Assembly (NCBI GenBank): GCA_020633125.1 | Contig: JACKEH010000063.1 | Location: forward strand, 1 to 24,516 | Origin: Sandaracinus sp. | GTDB taxonomy: Bacteria > Myxococcota_A > Polyangia > Polyangiales > Houyiibacteriaceae | Direction of reading: 5' to 3' | Length of the DNA: 24,516 nucleotides | Shown: piece by piece, positions 15,185-24,516 of the stretch | Position numbering within the stretch: position 1 is the stretch's first letter | Layout: the number at the start of each line of letters is the position of its first letter | The notes under the pieces: generated by a model | Seen by the model: only the letters and a program-made list of their open reading frames with translations | Database searches by the model: none | What the model was told of the DNA's origin: nothing | Position numbers and translations under genes: made by a program

Positions 15185-15207
15185 CTCGAATCTGCTCATG
15201 ATTCGAG
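15185..15207 (-). terminator. Hairpin downstream of the outer-membrane protein gene
   Basis: CTCGAATC (15185-15192) and GATTCGAG (15200-15207) pair perfectly around a 7-nt loop, 10 nt beyond the minus-strand stop codon at 15217. Confidence 0.6.
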
Positions 15208-15216
15208 TCGCACGGC

Positions 15217-15915
15217 TCAGTAGCTGGACGTGTCGAAAGCCCAACCCGCGCGCAGGACCGCGCTCGGCAAGAAGTGCGAACCGACGACGGTGTCGACACC
15301 GAAGTGCTGGCGGACGTCCACCGCGAGGTCGACGAGGAAGGCGCCGAACTGGAGGCCGAGGTCGACGCCCACGACCCAACCGAGGCCGACGTGATCGAGG
15401 GTACGCGCGGCCTCGAGTCGGGCGCCTTGGTCGTCGGTGGCCATGTCGCCACGGCCGCGACCCGCGTCGTGCCAGCCGCCGCTGGGTCCGAGGCTGAGCG
15501 CGAACCAGACCTTGCGGGCGTCGTTGCTCATGCACGGGAACATCGTGCGGGCGGTGATCGTGAGGTCGACGACCGTGCTGGCGAAGCCGAAGCCTTCGCG
15601 GCCGAAGCCTCGCCCCCGCTGGTGCAAGCCTCGCGCGGAGAAGCCGAAGCGCAGGAAGCGGTTCTTGCCGAAGAGGAAGCGAGTCGCGACGTCGACCGCG
15701 GGTCCTTGGCTGCCGTCGTAGCCATGGCCGTCGAGCGGGGTGCCCGAGGTGGCGCGGCCCACGGTGCCGAGGCCGACGGTGAGCTCGGCGGCGGTGAGCC
15801 CGCTCGGCGGCCGATACGGCTCGACCGTGAGCAGGAGCGTCTCGGTCTCTTGGGCCGAGGCGAGAGACGAGAAGGCGAAGCCGAGCATCAGGCCGGCGAG
15901 AAGCGTGCGTTGCAT
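15217..15915 (-). CDS. Putative outer-membrane beta-barrel protein
   Basis: This encodes 232 aa. MQRTLLAGLMLGFAFSSLASAQ is a signal peptide with an ASA-Q cleavage site. The start at 15915 is supported by GGAGG 6-10 nt upstream. The mature part alternates hydrophobic and polar residues in short strands (TRFLFGKNRFLRFGFSARG, KVWFALSLGPSGGW, GLGWVVGVDLGLQFGAFLVD, HFLPSAVLRAGWAF) and ends WAFDTSSY, an aromatic C-terminus typical of barrels recognised by the Bam complex. Its size fits an 8-strand barrel. The single MFPCMSN cysteine is probably unpaired. It lies 118 bp downstream of the lytic transglycosylase gene on the same strand. A 12-bp hairpin sits in its leader. The ligand or role is unknown. 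Confidence 0.75.
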   Translation of the reverse strand: MQRTLLAGLMLGFAFSSLASAQETETLLLTVEPYRPPSGLTAAELTVGLGTVGRATSGTPLDGHGYDGSQGPAVDVATRFLFGKNRFLRFGFSARGLHQRGRGFGREGFGFASTVVDLTITARTMFPCMSNDARKVWFALSLGPSGGWHDAGRGRGDMATDDQGARLEAARTLDHVGLGWVVGVDLGLQFGAFLVDLAVDVRQHFGVDTVVGSHFLPSAVLRAGWAFDTSSY

Positions 15916-15923
15916 GAGGTCCT

Positions 15924-15951
15924 CCGAGGCCCGCTCCCCAGCGGGCCTCGG
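15924..15951 (-). promoter_or_regulatory. Perfect 12-bp leader hairpin abutting the ribosome-binding site
   Basis: CCGAGGCCCGCT and AGCGGGCCTCGG pair perfectly around a 4-nt loop (15936-15939). On the minus strand the 3' arm ends in CGG, directly joined to AGG of the GGAGG ribosome-binding site of the barrel gene. It could control translation, stabilise the mRNA, or end transcripts coming from the transglycosylase gene. Confidence 0.6.
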
Positions 15952-16033
15952 AACCAACGCGACGGAGCCCGAGCGCTTACACGTCCGGACCCATCTCCCG
16001 GCGTTGGGCGCCACAGCGCCGTAACCACAGCGA

Positions 16034-18145
16034 TCAGTGCCGCGCCGGCGTTCGCCCCGGCAGCGGCACGTCCGGAAACCGCGTCGGATCCTCCGCGAAG
16101 CGGTAGCGCGCGAAGTGGGAGATCACGCGGCGGACGTAGCCACGGGTCTCGTCGAAGGGGATGCGCTCGACGAAGAGGTCCATCTCGACGTCGCCTTCTT
16201 CGGCGAGCCAACGCTCCACTCGCGCGGTGCCGGCGTTGTACGCGGCGATCACGAGCGGCAGCGCGTCGTCGAAGCGGCGGAAGAGGGCCGACATCTCCGC
16301 GACGCCGAGGCGCACGTTCCAGGTCGGGTCGAAGAGACGGTCGCGATCGAAAGGCAGGCCGAGGCTTCGCGCCGCGCGGGCGCCGCTCTCGGGCATCACC
16401 TGGAGCAGGCCGATTGCGTCCGCGAAGCTGACCGCGTCGGGGTCGTAGGCGCTCTCTTGGCGCATCGTCGCGTAGACGTGCTCCCACGGCAGGCCGTGGC
16501 GTTCGGCTTCGGCGCGCACGGCGGCTTCGAAGGGTTTGGGGTACGCGAGCTGCCATGCCCACGCCGCGCCGTCCGACGGCCGCTCGCCGAGTCGGCTGCG
16601 TTGGGCGGCCGCAAGTCGGTACGCGCCTTCGAAGTCGCCGATCTCGTAGCGCGCGAGCGCCTTCTCGGCCGAGTTGCCGCTCTCGCCGCGACGTTGTGCG
16701 GCGACGGCGTCGGCGCGCAGACCAAGCGACGCATAGAAGCGCGCTTCGTCGGTGAGCGGCGCGGCCGTGGGAGCGCGGCCGCTGGGGGCGTCGAGCGCGG
16801 GCGGATCCGTCTCCGCGACGACCCCGAGGGCGACGAGCCGACGGCGCGACCAGATCGCGTACCAGCCGAGCGCGTCGTAGCTCGTCGCGCGTCGGTAGCC
16901 TTCGACCGCGGCCGAGCGTGCGCCGCGCGCTTCGTGCGCTCGGGCGGCCCAATAATGGCCCCGCCCCGCGATCAGCGGCGTGTCGCTCCCCGACGCGTAG
17001 GCCTCGAGGTGACGCGCGGCTTCGACCCAACGCCGCGCGCGGTACGCCTCGAAGCCGAGGTGCCAGTTCGCGTCGCGCCGCGTGCCCGCGTCGAGGGCGG
17101 CGCGGGGGCCGGCGAGGAAACGTTGAAACGAACGTCGCGCGGCGGCGGCTCGGCCGAGGCGGGCTTCGAGCCACGCCGCGAGGTGCTCGGCCTCGGCCGA
17201 ATGGGGCCCGCGCGGGTAAGCGCGCACGAACGCTCGCAGCGCGCGAATCGAGTCGGCGTCGCGGTCGGCCCGTGCGAGCGCTCGCGCCGCGTGAAAGGCG
17301 TCGGTCTCGCGGTGCACGTGGCGAAGGCGCGCGGACTCGGCGAGCACCGACGCGGCTTCGGCGTAGAAGTGCCGCGCGCGGTAGAGCGACATGCCGAAGC
17401 GGTGAAGCCACGCCGGTCGCAGGTCGCGGGGTGGGGTCACGCCGCGAAGTTGAGCCGCGGCGTCGGCGTAGCGTCTGGCCTCGTAGAGCGCGTCGGCACG
17501 GCGAAGGCGTTCTTCGGGCGACCACGTGACCTCGCCGAGCGCGGCGGCGATCGCGTCGGCCTCGGGATGGTCGGGAAGCTCCACGACCATCGCGCGGCGT
17601 TCGGCTTGGGCTTCGTCGGTGCGACCGAGCTGCGCCAAGATCTCCACGCGGAGGGCACGCAGCGCGAAGGTGTCGACGCCACGCACGGGCGCGGTGTCGC
17701 GGGTCACGGTCGCGAGCGGCCCGAGCAGCTCCGCGAGCGCTTCGGCGTTCGACGCTTCGAGGGCGGTGCGGGCGCGGCACTCGATCGCGAGCGCGCGAAA
17801 GAGGCCGCCGCGTTCGGCTTCGAGCAGCGGGACCGCTTCGGGGCAACGGCCGAGGCGCGCGAGCAGACGCGCCCGACGCTCGCGGGCATCGGTGGCGGCG
17901 AAGGTCGGAAGCCCTTCGGTGCTCGCGTAGGCCTCGGCGGCGCCGACCAACTCACCCCGTCGTTCGAGCAGCCGCCCGCGCAGGTACCGGCGCTCGGGCG
18001 TGACGGGAAGCCGCTCGAGCTCGGCGAGCGCTTCGACGTCCGCGTGCCGCGAGACGAGGTCCGAGAGCGCCTCGTCCGCACGCACGTTCCCGGCGACCGC
18101 GAAGGTCGTCGCGAGGACGGCGAAGGCTCGGAGGAAAAGGCGCAC
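16034..18145 (-). CDS. Soluble lytic murein transglycosylase
   Basis: This 703-aa periplasmic enzyme cleaves the beta-1,4 bond between MurNAc and GlcNAc with formation of 1,6-anhydro-MurNAc. Residues 1-24 are a signal peptide (ending NVRA-DEA). Residues 30-520 are Ala/Leu/Arg-rich helical repeats of the superhelical U-domain type seen in Slt70-like enzymes. The C-terminal SLT domain spans about 535-680: catalytic Glu564 in MRQES, GLLQVMP (579-585), and AAYNAG (634-639). All catalytic signature motifs are intact. The start must be the GTG at 18145, because an in-frame TAA lies 9 nt upstream; no Shine-Dalgarno is present and the start looks leaderless. It is divergent from the second MopE-like gene. 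No symbol is given because slt-type paralogues cannot be told apart here. Confidence 0.93.
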   Translation of the reverse strand: MRLFLRAFAVLATTFAVAGNVRADEALSDLVSRHADVEALAELERLPVTPERRYLRGRLLERRGELVGAAEAYASTEGLPTFAATDARERRARLLARLGRCPEAVPLLEAERGGLFRALAIECRARTALEASNAEALAELLGPLATVTRDTAPVRGVDTFALRALRVEILAQLGRTDEAQAERRAMVVELPDHPEADAIAAALGEVTWSPEERLRRADALYEARRYADAAAQLRGVTPPRDLRPAWLHRFGMSLYRARHFYAEAASVLAESARLRHVHRETDAFHAARALARADRDADSIRALRAFVRAYPRGPHSAEAEHLAAWLEARLGRAAAARRSFQRFLAGPRAALDAGTRRDANWHLGFEAYRARRWVEAARHLEAYASGSDTPLIAGRGHYWAARAHEARGARSAAVEGYRRATSYDALGWYAIWSRRRLVALGVVAETDPPALDAPSGRAPTAAPLTDEARFYASLGLRADAVAAQRRGESGNSAEKALARYEIGDFEGAYRLAAAQRSRLGERPSDGAAWAWQLAYPKPFEAAVRAEAERHGLPWEHVYATMRQESAYDPDAVSFADAIGLLQVMPESGARAARSLGLPFDRDRLFDPTWNVRLGVAEMSALFRRFDDALPLVIAAYNAGTARVERWLAEEGDVEMDLFVERIPFDETRGYVRRVISHFARYRFAEDPTRFPDVPLPGRTPARH

Positions 18146-18151
18146 GCGAAG

Positions 18152-18157
18152 CGGTTA
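18152..18157 (-). promoter_or_regulatory. -10-like element placed for a leaderless start
   Basis: On the minus strand TGGTAACC places its TA exactly 12 nt before the GTG at 18145. An in-frame TAA lies within it and there is no Shine-Dalgarno. The hexamer itself is a poor -10 match, so the call rests on position and on similarity to the 22464 site. Confidence 0.3.
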
Positions 18158-18364
18158 CCACGGAAGGTCGACGGATCCTTCCTTTCGAGGGTCGATTTGC
18201 GCGTGTTCCGAGGGGCTCGGGCCAGAGCTCGTTCCAAGTCTTTGCCCCCTCGACGGAGGTTTCGCGGGCAAACGACTCCACGCCGATGCTCCACCAAACG
18301 AGCTCGTGGCCGGGGGTAGGAGAGCCGGCTCTCGAGCGCGCCACGACCCCGAACGTCGATGGAA

Positions 18365-18383
18365 GCGTTCGATCTTCGAACGC
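18365..18383. promoter_or_regulatory. Inverted repeat in a divergent promoter region, candidate operator
   Basis: GCGTTCGA (18365-18372), TCT, and TCGAACGC (18376-18383) form a perfect 8-bp dyad. Another TGAACGC half-site follows at about 18398-18404. It lies between the transglycosylase gene and the second MopE-like gene, where one regulator could affect both. Confidence 0.4.
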
Positions 18384-18507
18384 CCCCGTCGCGCTTTTGA
18401 ACGCTCGTCGCGCGGGCGTGCCGCTTCTTCCGCAATTTCCACGCGGTACGGCCCGTGCTGGACGGCGGGCGTCCCACACGCAAGGCTGCGGCGGGGGAGG
18501 TACTCGG

Positions 18508-20844
<2,337 letters not shown>

Positions 20845-20845
20845 C

Positions 20846-20879
20846 GAAGAGGGCCGCCATCGAGCGGCCCTTCTTCTTT
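20846..20879 (+). terminator. Intrinsic terminator after the second MopE-like gene
   Basis: GGGCCGC (20851-20857) pairs with GCGGCCC (20864-20870), with flanking GAAGA and TTCTTC extending the stem, followed by a T-rich tail TTCTTCTTT. Confidence 0.8.
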
Positions 20880-20923
20880 CCGCCGCGGGATGCGCGGCAG
20901 GTGCGACGAGAGGAGAACGAACG

Positions 20924-22414
20924 ATGGGAAGCGCTTCGTGGTCGTGTCGCGTGTGGGCGTGTGTCTTCGTGCTGGCCGGCTGCGGAGACGACGACGTCGC
21001 CGTCGATGCGAGCCTTCCCGACGCCGCCGTCGTCGACGGCGCGGCGGATGCGTTCGTCCCTCGCGACGGCGAGCCTCCGCCTCCCACCGACGCCGGTCCG
21101 ACGAGCCTGAGCGCCGAGGCGTTCTGCGCGCGCGCGCAGCCGACGCATTGCGAGTGGCTCACGACGTGCCGCAACTTCCCAACCTGCGCCGATTGGCCGG
21201 GCACCACGCGTTTCGGGGCCGATTGGTGCGAGCGCGCGCGCGCCAACGTCGAGGCCGGCCGGCTTCGCTACGACGCCGAGCTCGCAGCGCGGTGTTTGGC
21301 GCAGATGGAGGCGTCGCTGACGCTCTGCTGGTCGCCCCCGATCTTCGCGTGCTCGCCCTTCCTCCCGAACGTGCCGGTCGGCGGGGATTGTTTTCAGGAC
21401 TCGCCGCCGGGCGCGACGATGTGCCTCGACGGATATTGCCTCGACGAAGGTGCGTGCCCGAGCCGTTGCGTGGCCGCGGTGGCGCTCGGTGAGGCGTGCA
21501 GCAGCGGACCCGAATGTGGGAGCGCGGCCTGGTGCGACGGCGGCTTCTGCGTGGCGCGTGGGGCCGAGGGGGAGCCTTGTGGTGCATGCCTTTCGGGCCT
21601 GCAATGCCTCACGACGCCGAGCGGCGCGCGGGTCTGTTCTTCCGGGGGACGGTTCCCGGGCGAGAGCTGCGACGAAGCGAACCCTTGTCTGACGCCGGGC
21701 TATTGCGTCGAAGGGACGTGCCGCACGTCGTCGCCGCGTGGCGGGGCGTGCCCGGAAAACCTGAACGCGTGCCCGGAAGGGCAGCTCTGTGTCGGTGCGT
21801 CGACCGGCGTGCTCGGCACCTGCACCGACCTGCCCGGCGTCGGCGAGCCGTGCCTCTCCGACCGCTGCGACCCCGAGGCGTTCTGCGGCGAAACCGGGAC
21901 CTGCGAGGCGTACGGCGGCGTGGGCGACGAATGCGGAGGCCTCTTGCCCTCGTGCGCGTCGTCGCTGGCGTGTGTCGCCTCGGGTCCGGGGAGCGCCCGC
22001 TGTGTGCCGAGGGGCGGGCCGACCGATCCATGCAACGCCACCTACGAATGCCTTCCGGATCTCGTGTGCATCGCGGAGACCTGCCGCGCTCCCGCGAGCG
22101 AAGGCGAGGCGTGCAACCCCAGCGAGCTGCGCACCTGCGCGACGGGTCTTCACTGCGACGAGAGCACCGCGCGTTGTTTGGCGCCGCTCGCCGAGGGCGC
22201 GACGTGCAGCGGGCCCGATCGCGGCATCGCCTGCCAATCGACCACCTATTGCGACGTCCCGGAGGGGCTCGACGAAGGCACCTGCGCGGCGCGAAAGCCT
22301 GCCCGCGCGCTCTGCAGCGCCTCGTTCGAGTGTCAGGAGGGGCTCAGCTGCCGCTCGGAGAGCGACGGCTCGATCCGTTGCGGGGCGGTCGATGGACCCT
22401 GCACCGGGACTTGA
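20924..22414 (+). CDS. Cysteine-rich lipoprotein, Dickkopf-like repeats
   Basis: This encodes 496 aa. GAGGAG about 8 nt upstream supports the ATG. The N-terminus runs WACVFVLAGC, with lipobox LAGC at Cys20, followed by an Asp/Ala/Pro linker. Residues 60-140 form a domain with paired cysteines (AFCARAQPTHCEWLTTC, ADWCERA, AARCLAQME). From about residue 150 to the end there are about ten short units of the pattern G-x-x-C...C-x-x-G-x-x-C, such as VGGDCFQDS..CLDGYCLDEG and PGESCDEANPC..GYCVEGTC. These resemble the Dickkopf-N-terminal-like cysteine-rich repeats frequent in myxobacterial lipoproteins, each held by disulfides. It is probably an outer-surface protein, with no catalytic motif. The downstream regulator gene follows after 61 bp, so co-regulation is possible. 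Confidence 0.84.
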   Translation: MGSASWSCRVWACVFVLAGCGDDDVAVDASLPDAAVVDGAADAFVPRDGEPPPPTDAGPTSLSAEAFCARAQPTHCEWLTTCRNFPTCADWPGTTRFGADWCERARANVEAGRLRYDAELAARCLAQMEASLTLCWSPPIFACSPFLPNVPVGGDCFQDSPPGATMCLDGYCLDEGACPSRCVAAVALGEACSSGPECGSAAWCDGGFCVARGAEGEPCGACLSGLQCLTTPSGARVCSSGGRFPGESCDEANPCLTPGYCVEGTCRTSSPRGGACPENLNACPEGQLCVGASTGVLGTCTDLPGVGEPCLSDRCDPEAFCGETGTCEAYGGVGDECGGLLPSCASSLACVASGPGSARCVPRGGPTDPCNATYECLPDLVCIAETCRAPASEGEACNPSELRTCATGLHCDESTARCLAPLAEGATCSGPDRGIACQSTTYCDVPEGLDEGTCAARKPARALCSASFECQEGLSCRSESDGSIRCGAVDGPCTGT

Positions 22415-22463
22415 TCACGCGGGCTTCGATCACGACGTCGCTTCACTCGCGCCCGGGGACTGG

Positions 22464-22469
22464 TACACC
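22464..22469 (+). promoter_or_regulatory. -10-like element placed for a leaderless start
   Basis: TACACC within TGGTACACC begins exactly 12 nt before the GTG at 22476; no ribosome-binding site is present. Two copies of GATCACG, 15 bp apart (22413 and 22428), lie upstream. Confidence 0.4.
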
Positions 22470-22475
22470 TCGGGC

Positions 22476-24284
22476 GTGAGTCGTCGATGGGCCCTTCGCG
22501 TGGGAGACCGCGCCATCGTGGTGGACCAAGTGGTCTTCGTGGGCCGCGATCCCGAGTGCCACGTGCGGCTCGAAGGGGTGCGCGCGTCACGACGTCATTG
22601 CGCGATCCGCGTCGAGGCCGATCGGCTCTTCGTGCGGGATCTCGGCAGCCGCAACGGCACCTTCGTCAACGGCGAGCGCATTCACGAAGCCGAGCTCTCG
22701 ATCGGCGATCGCATCGAGGTCGGCGACGCGGAGCTCGCGGTGGCGGTGGCGCACGCGGAGCCGCCTTCGGTGCCACCGAGCTTCGAGCGCGTCGTGGTGC
22801 GCGACGGAAGGGAGCGCTACTCGCTCGCGAGCTCGCCGAGGCGCGACACCGAGTGGTCGCACGCGGACGGGCACGCGCCGGTCTTCGCGCGATTCGACGC
22901 GCTCTACCGCGGCGTGGTCGCAGCCGCGCGGGCGGAGAGCGCGCGCGACTTGCTCGAAGACCTCGGCGACACCTTGGTGGGCCTCTTCGATTGCGACGCG
23001 GTCGGGCTCTGGATGCCGCTCGAGAGCACGGGCGAGCTCGAGGCGGTCGCGTGGCTCGGCGTGAGCGAGGCGGAGTCGGGCTGCGCGTTTCGGGCGCGGC
23101 GGGCGTACGCGCGACAAGTGTGTGTGGCGGAGCCACCGACCGCGACCTCGCCTCACGCGTTCTTGAGCGCGACGTTGAAGGGGCCGGAAGGCCGCCTCGG
23201 CGCGGTGGCCTTGCGGGCGCGCATCACGGCGAAGCCGCCGACGCGTGAGGATCTCGAGCTGCTCATCGCGTGTTGCAACCAAGCCGCGCTCGGCATTCTC
23301 GCGGTGCGCGAGCGGGTGCGGCTTCGCGCCGACGCGGAGCGTTTTGCGGCGACCGAAGGCGGCCGAACGCTCGTCGGCGATTCGGCGGTGATGACGCGTT
23401 TGCGCGAGCTCGTCGCGAAGGTCGCACCCGCGCAGGCGCCCGTCTTGGTTCGTGGCGAGAGCGGCAGCGGCAAGGAGCTCGTCGCGCGTGCGATTCACGA
23501 CCAGAGCCCGCGTGCGAGCGGGCCCTTCGTGGCGATCAACTGCGGCGCGATCCCCGAGACGCTCGTCGAGAGCACGCTCTTCGGGCACGAGAAGGGCGCG
23601 TTCACCAACGCGCACCGTCGGCAGCTCGGCGTCTTCGAGCGGGCGGACGGCGGCACGCTCTTTCTCGACGAGGTCGGCGAGCTGGCGCCCGAGCTTCAGG
23701 TGCGGCTCTTGCGGGTGCTCGAGACGGGCGAGGTGCTGCGGGTCGGTGCGGAGGAGCCGGTGCGCGTGCGCGTGCGCGTGGTCGCCGCGACGCACCGAGA
23801 CCTCGAAGCGATGGTCGACGAAGGCCTCTTTCGCGAGGACCTCTTCTACCGCTTGGACGTGGTCACGCTCGACGTGCCGCCGCTGCGTGATCGACTCGAG
23901 GACTTGCCGGCCTTGTGCGCGCATCTGCTGCACGGGCTTCGGGACGCACGCCGCGTCGACGGCGTGAGCGAGGCAGCGCTGGAGCGTCTTCGCCAACACG
24001 CGTGGCCCGGCAACGTGCGTGAGCTGCGCAACGTGCTCGAGCGCGCGGTCTTGCTCGGCAGCGCACGCACGATCGAAGCCGGCGACATCGTCGGGTTGCG
24101 GCGTCGTTCGCACGCGCCGCCTTCGTCGCCCTCACCTTCGCTCGCGGACGCAGAAGCCGAGCACGTTCGGCGCGTGCTCGAATCCGTCGGCTGGAACAAG
24201 ACGAAGGCGGCGGAGTTGCTCGGGATCGAGCGGCCGACGATCTACGCGAAGATCAAGAAGTACGGGCTCGAGCCGCCGGAGTGA
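22476..24284 (+). CDS. FHA-GAF-AAA+-Fis enhancer-binding transcription regulator
   Basis: This 602-aa cytoplasmic protein has four domains. The FHA domain (about 2-95) has GRDPECHVRL, ASRRHCAI and GSRNGTFVNG and should read phosphothreonine on a partner. A GAF-like domain follows at about 140-280 (GDTLVGLFDCDAVGLWMPL). The sigma-54 AAA+ domain (about 298-530) has Walker A GESGSGKE at 327-334, the sigma-54-contact loop as GAFTNA (374-379) instead of GAFTGA, Walker B LFLDEV, and the WPGNVREL motif. A Fis-type helix-turn-helix (about 569-600, WNKTKAAELLGIERPTIYAK) binds DNA. Known relatives activate sigma-54 promoters in response to Ser/Thr kinases. The GTG at 22476 is preferred because FHA starts at once and a -10-like TACACC lies 12 nt upstream; an ATG at 22392 would overlap the previous gene by 23 bp. 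Confidence 0.9.
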   Translation: MSRRWALRVGDRAIVVDQVVFVGRDPECHVRLEGVRASRRHCAIRVEADRLFVRDLGSRNGTFVNGERIHEAELSIGDRIEVGDAELAVAVAHAEPPSVPPSFERVVVRDGRERYSLASSPRRDTEWSHADGHAPVFARFDALYRGVVAAARAESARDLLEDLGDTLVGLFDCDAVGLWMPLESTGELEAVAWLGVSEAESGCAFRARRAYARQVCVAEPPTATSPHAFLSATLKGPEGRLGAVALRARITAKPPTREDLELLIACCNQAALGILAVRERVRLRADAERFAATEGGRTLVGDSAVMTRLRELVAKVAPAQAPVLVRGESGSGKELVARAIHDQSPRASGPFVAINCGAIPETLVESTLFGHEKGAFTNAHRRQLGVFERADGGTLFLDEVGELAPELQVRLLRVLETGEVLRVGAEEPVRVRVRVVAATHRDLEAMVDEGLFREDLFYRLDVVTLDVPPLRDRLEDLPALCAHLLHGLRDARRVDGVSEAALERLRQHAWPGNVRELRNVLERAVLLGSARTIEAGDIVGLRRRSHAPPSSPSPSLADAEAEHVRRVLESVGWNKTKAAELLGIERPTIYAKIKKYGLEPPE

Positions 24285-24315
24285 GGGTGTGAAGCGGCTC
24301 GACCGCAGGCCACGG

Positions 24316-24516
24316 TCACGGGCAGCCGAAGGGATCGCGCAAACCCGCGGCCCTCACGCGCACCTGACACTCTCGCCAGTCGATCGCCTCGTCGGAGCCG
24401 TCGCACGCACGCAGGTCGTGGGGCGCACCGTTGGCGAGCTCGCAGACGACGGTGCCCGCGACGGTGCACGGCGTGGCGCCTTCGACGCAGGTGTAGAGGC
24501 GGTCGCAGACCTCGCC
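24316..24516 (-). CDS. Cysteine-rich protein, C-terminal fragment cut by window edge
   Basis: The minus-strand frame from the right edge reads 66 codons to a TGA at 24316-24318, nearly all codons ending in G or C. It begins GEVCDRLYTCVEGATPCTV and continues VCELANGAPHDLRACDGSDE, then IDWRECQ, ending FGCP. Cys spacing and the CDGSDE motif resemble the calcium-binding loop of LDL-receptor class A modules, which occur in myxobacterial surface proteins, but the full module pattern is not present. I read it as the end of a secreted Cys-rich protein whose start lies outside the window. It converges on the FHA regulator gene with a 31-bp gap. Confidence 0.72.
   Translation of the reverse strand, partial: GEVCDRLYTCVEGATPCTVAGTVVCELANGAPHDLRACDGSDEAIDWRECQVRVRAAGLRDPFGCP

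Larger units (their letters stand above)
18146..18507. other. Divergent intergenic region
   Basis: These 362 bp separate the minus-strand transglycosylase from the plus-strand MopE-like gene. They hold the inverted repeat at 18365-18383 and the GGGGGAGG ribosome-binding site near 18495. An in-frame plus-strand extension exists, but it is Arg-rich and has no signal peptide. No gene is supported. Confidence 0.6.

Noticed and set aside
14891..15199. A 102-codon minus-strand frame starting MSRFEHLKWIIDRPR
   Set aside because: Its ATG lies inside the loop region of the terminator hairpin of the barrel gene, it has no ribosome-binding site, and its third-position GC bias is weaker than that of the neighbouring genes.
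14892..15223. A Trp-rich plus-strand frame containing RSWAKLYQQLWALGAHV
   Set aside because: It has no start codon or ribosome-binding site, and its codon use is unlike that of neighbouring genes. A transposase remnant was considered but no motif supports it.
16037..18319. A 760-codon plus-strand open frame
   Set aside because: It is antisense to the lytic transglycosylase, whose catalytic motifs are intact; the product has no recognisable features.

Overview
The window is about 24.5 kb of very GC-rich DNA with strong G/C preference at third codon positions. It is packed with secreted and lipid-anchored proteins and has no tRNA, rRNA, CRISPR array or recognisable insertion sequence. Cysteine/aspartate-rich MopE-type repeats, RCC1-type repeats, Dickkopf-like cysteine-rich lipoproteins, a DUF3050 protein, and an FHA-GAF-AAA+-Fis enhancer-binding protein point to a myxobacterium (Myxococcota, probably Polyangiales and Sandaracinus-like). 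The lineage is inferred from gene style, not from a marker gene.

Layout from left to right. (1) 1-2.4 kb, plus strand: a phospholipase D-family lipoprotein cut by the left edge, then a lipoprotein with a C-terminal cytochrome-c-like CxxCH domain. (2) 2.5-6.7 kb, minus strand: a lipoprotein with VCBS-like acidic repeats, a repeat/hairpin-rich gap, a small lipoprotein, a 504-aa protein with a CxCxxC cluster and a helical C-terminus, and another small lipoprotein. (3) 6.8-8.7 kb: two degraded cysteine-rich loci on the minus strand, both readable only across frameshifts. They flank an intact small lipoprotein and a Spy/CpxP-like periplasmic protein with a collagen-like Gly-Arg-Glu segment. (4) 8.7-13.5 kb, minus strand: a 1268-aa lipoprotein joining a MopE-like array to 14 RCC1-type motifs, then a DUF3050 protein. 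(5) 13.7-14.9 kb, plus strand: a DUF1877 protein and a Glu-rich lipoprotein. (6) 15.2-18.1 kb, minus strand: an outer-membrane barrel candidate and a soluble lytic transglycosylase. (7) 18.5-24.3 kb, plus strand: a second MopE-like lipoprotein, a Dickkopf-like cysteine-rich lipoprotein, and the FHA/GAF/AAA+/Fis regulator. (8) A cysteine-rich protein on the minus strand runs off the right edge.

Most of the products are envelope proteins: about ten intact genes carry a lipobox, and there are also a murein transglycosylase, a barrel and a periplasmic Spy-like protein. Genes are mostly separate transcription units closed by hairpins, so I see no single dedicated operon. The most notable items are the MopE-RCC1 fusion with its 165-bp internal repeat, the second MopE paralogue on the other side of the transglycosylase, the two frameshifted loci near 7 kb, a set of apparently leaderless starts with a -10-like TA exactly 12 nt upstream, and a perfect 12-bp hairpin abutting the ribosome-binding site of the barrel gene. 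I did not find convincing evidence for a wholly new multi-gene system.
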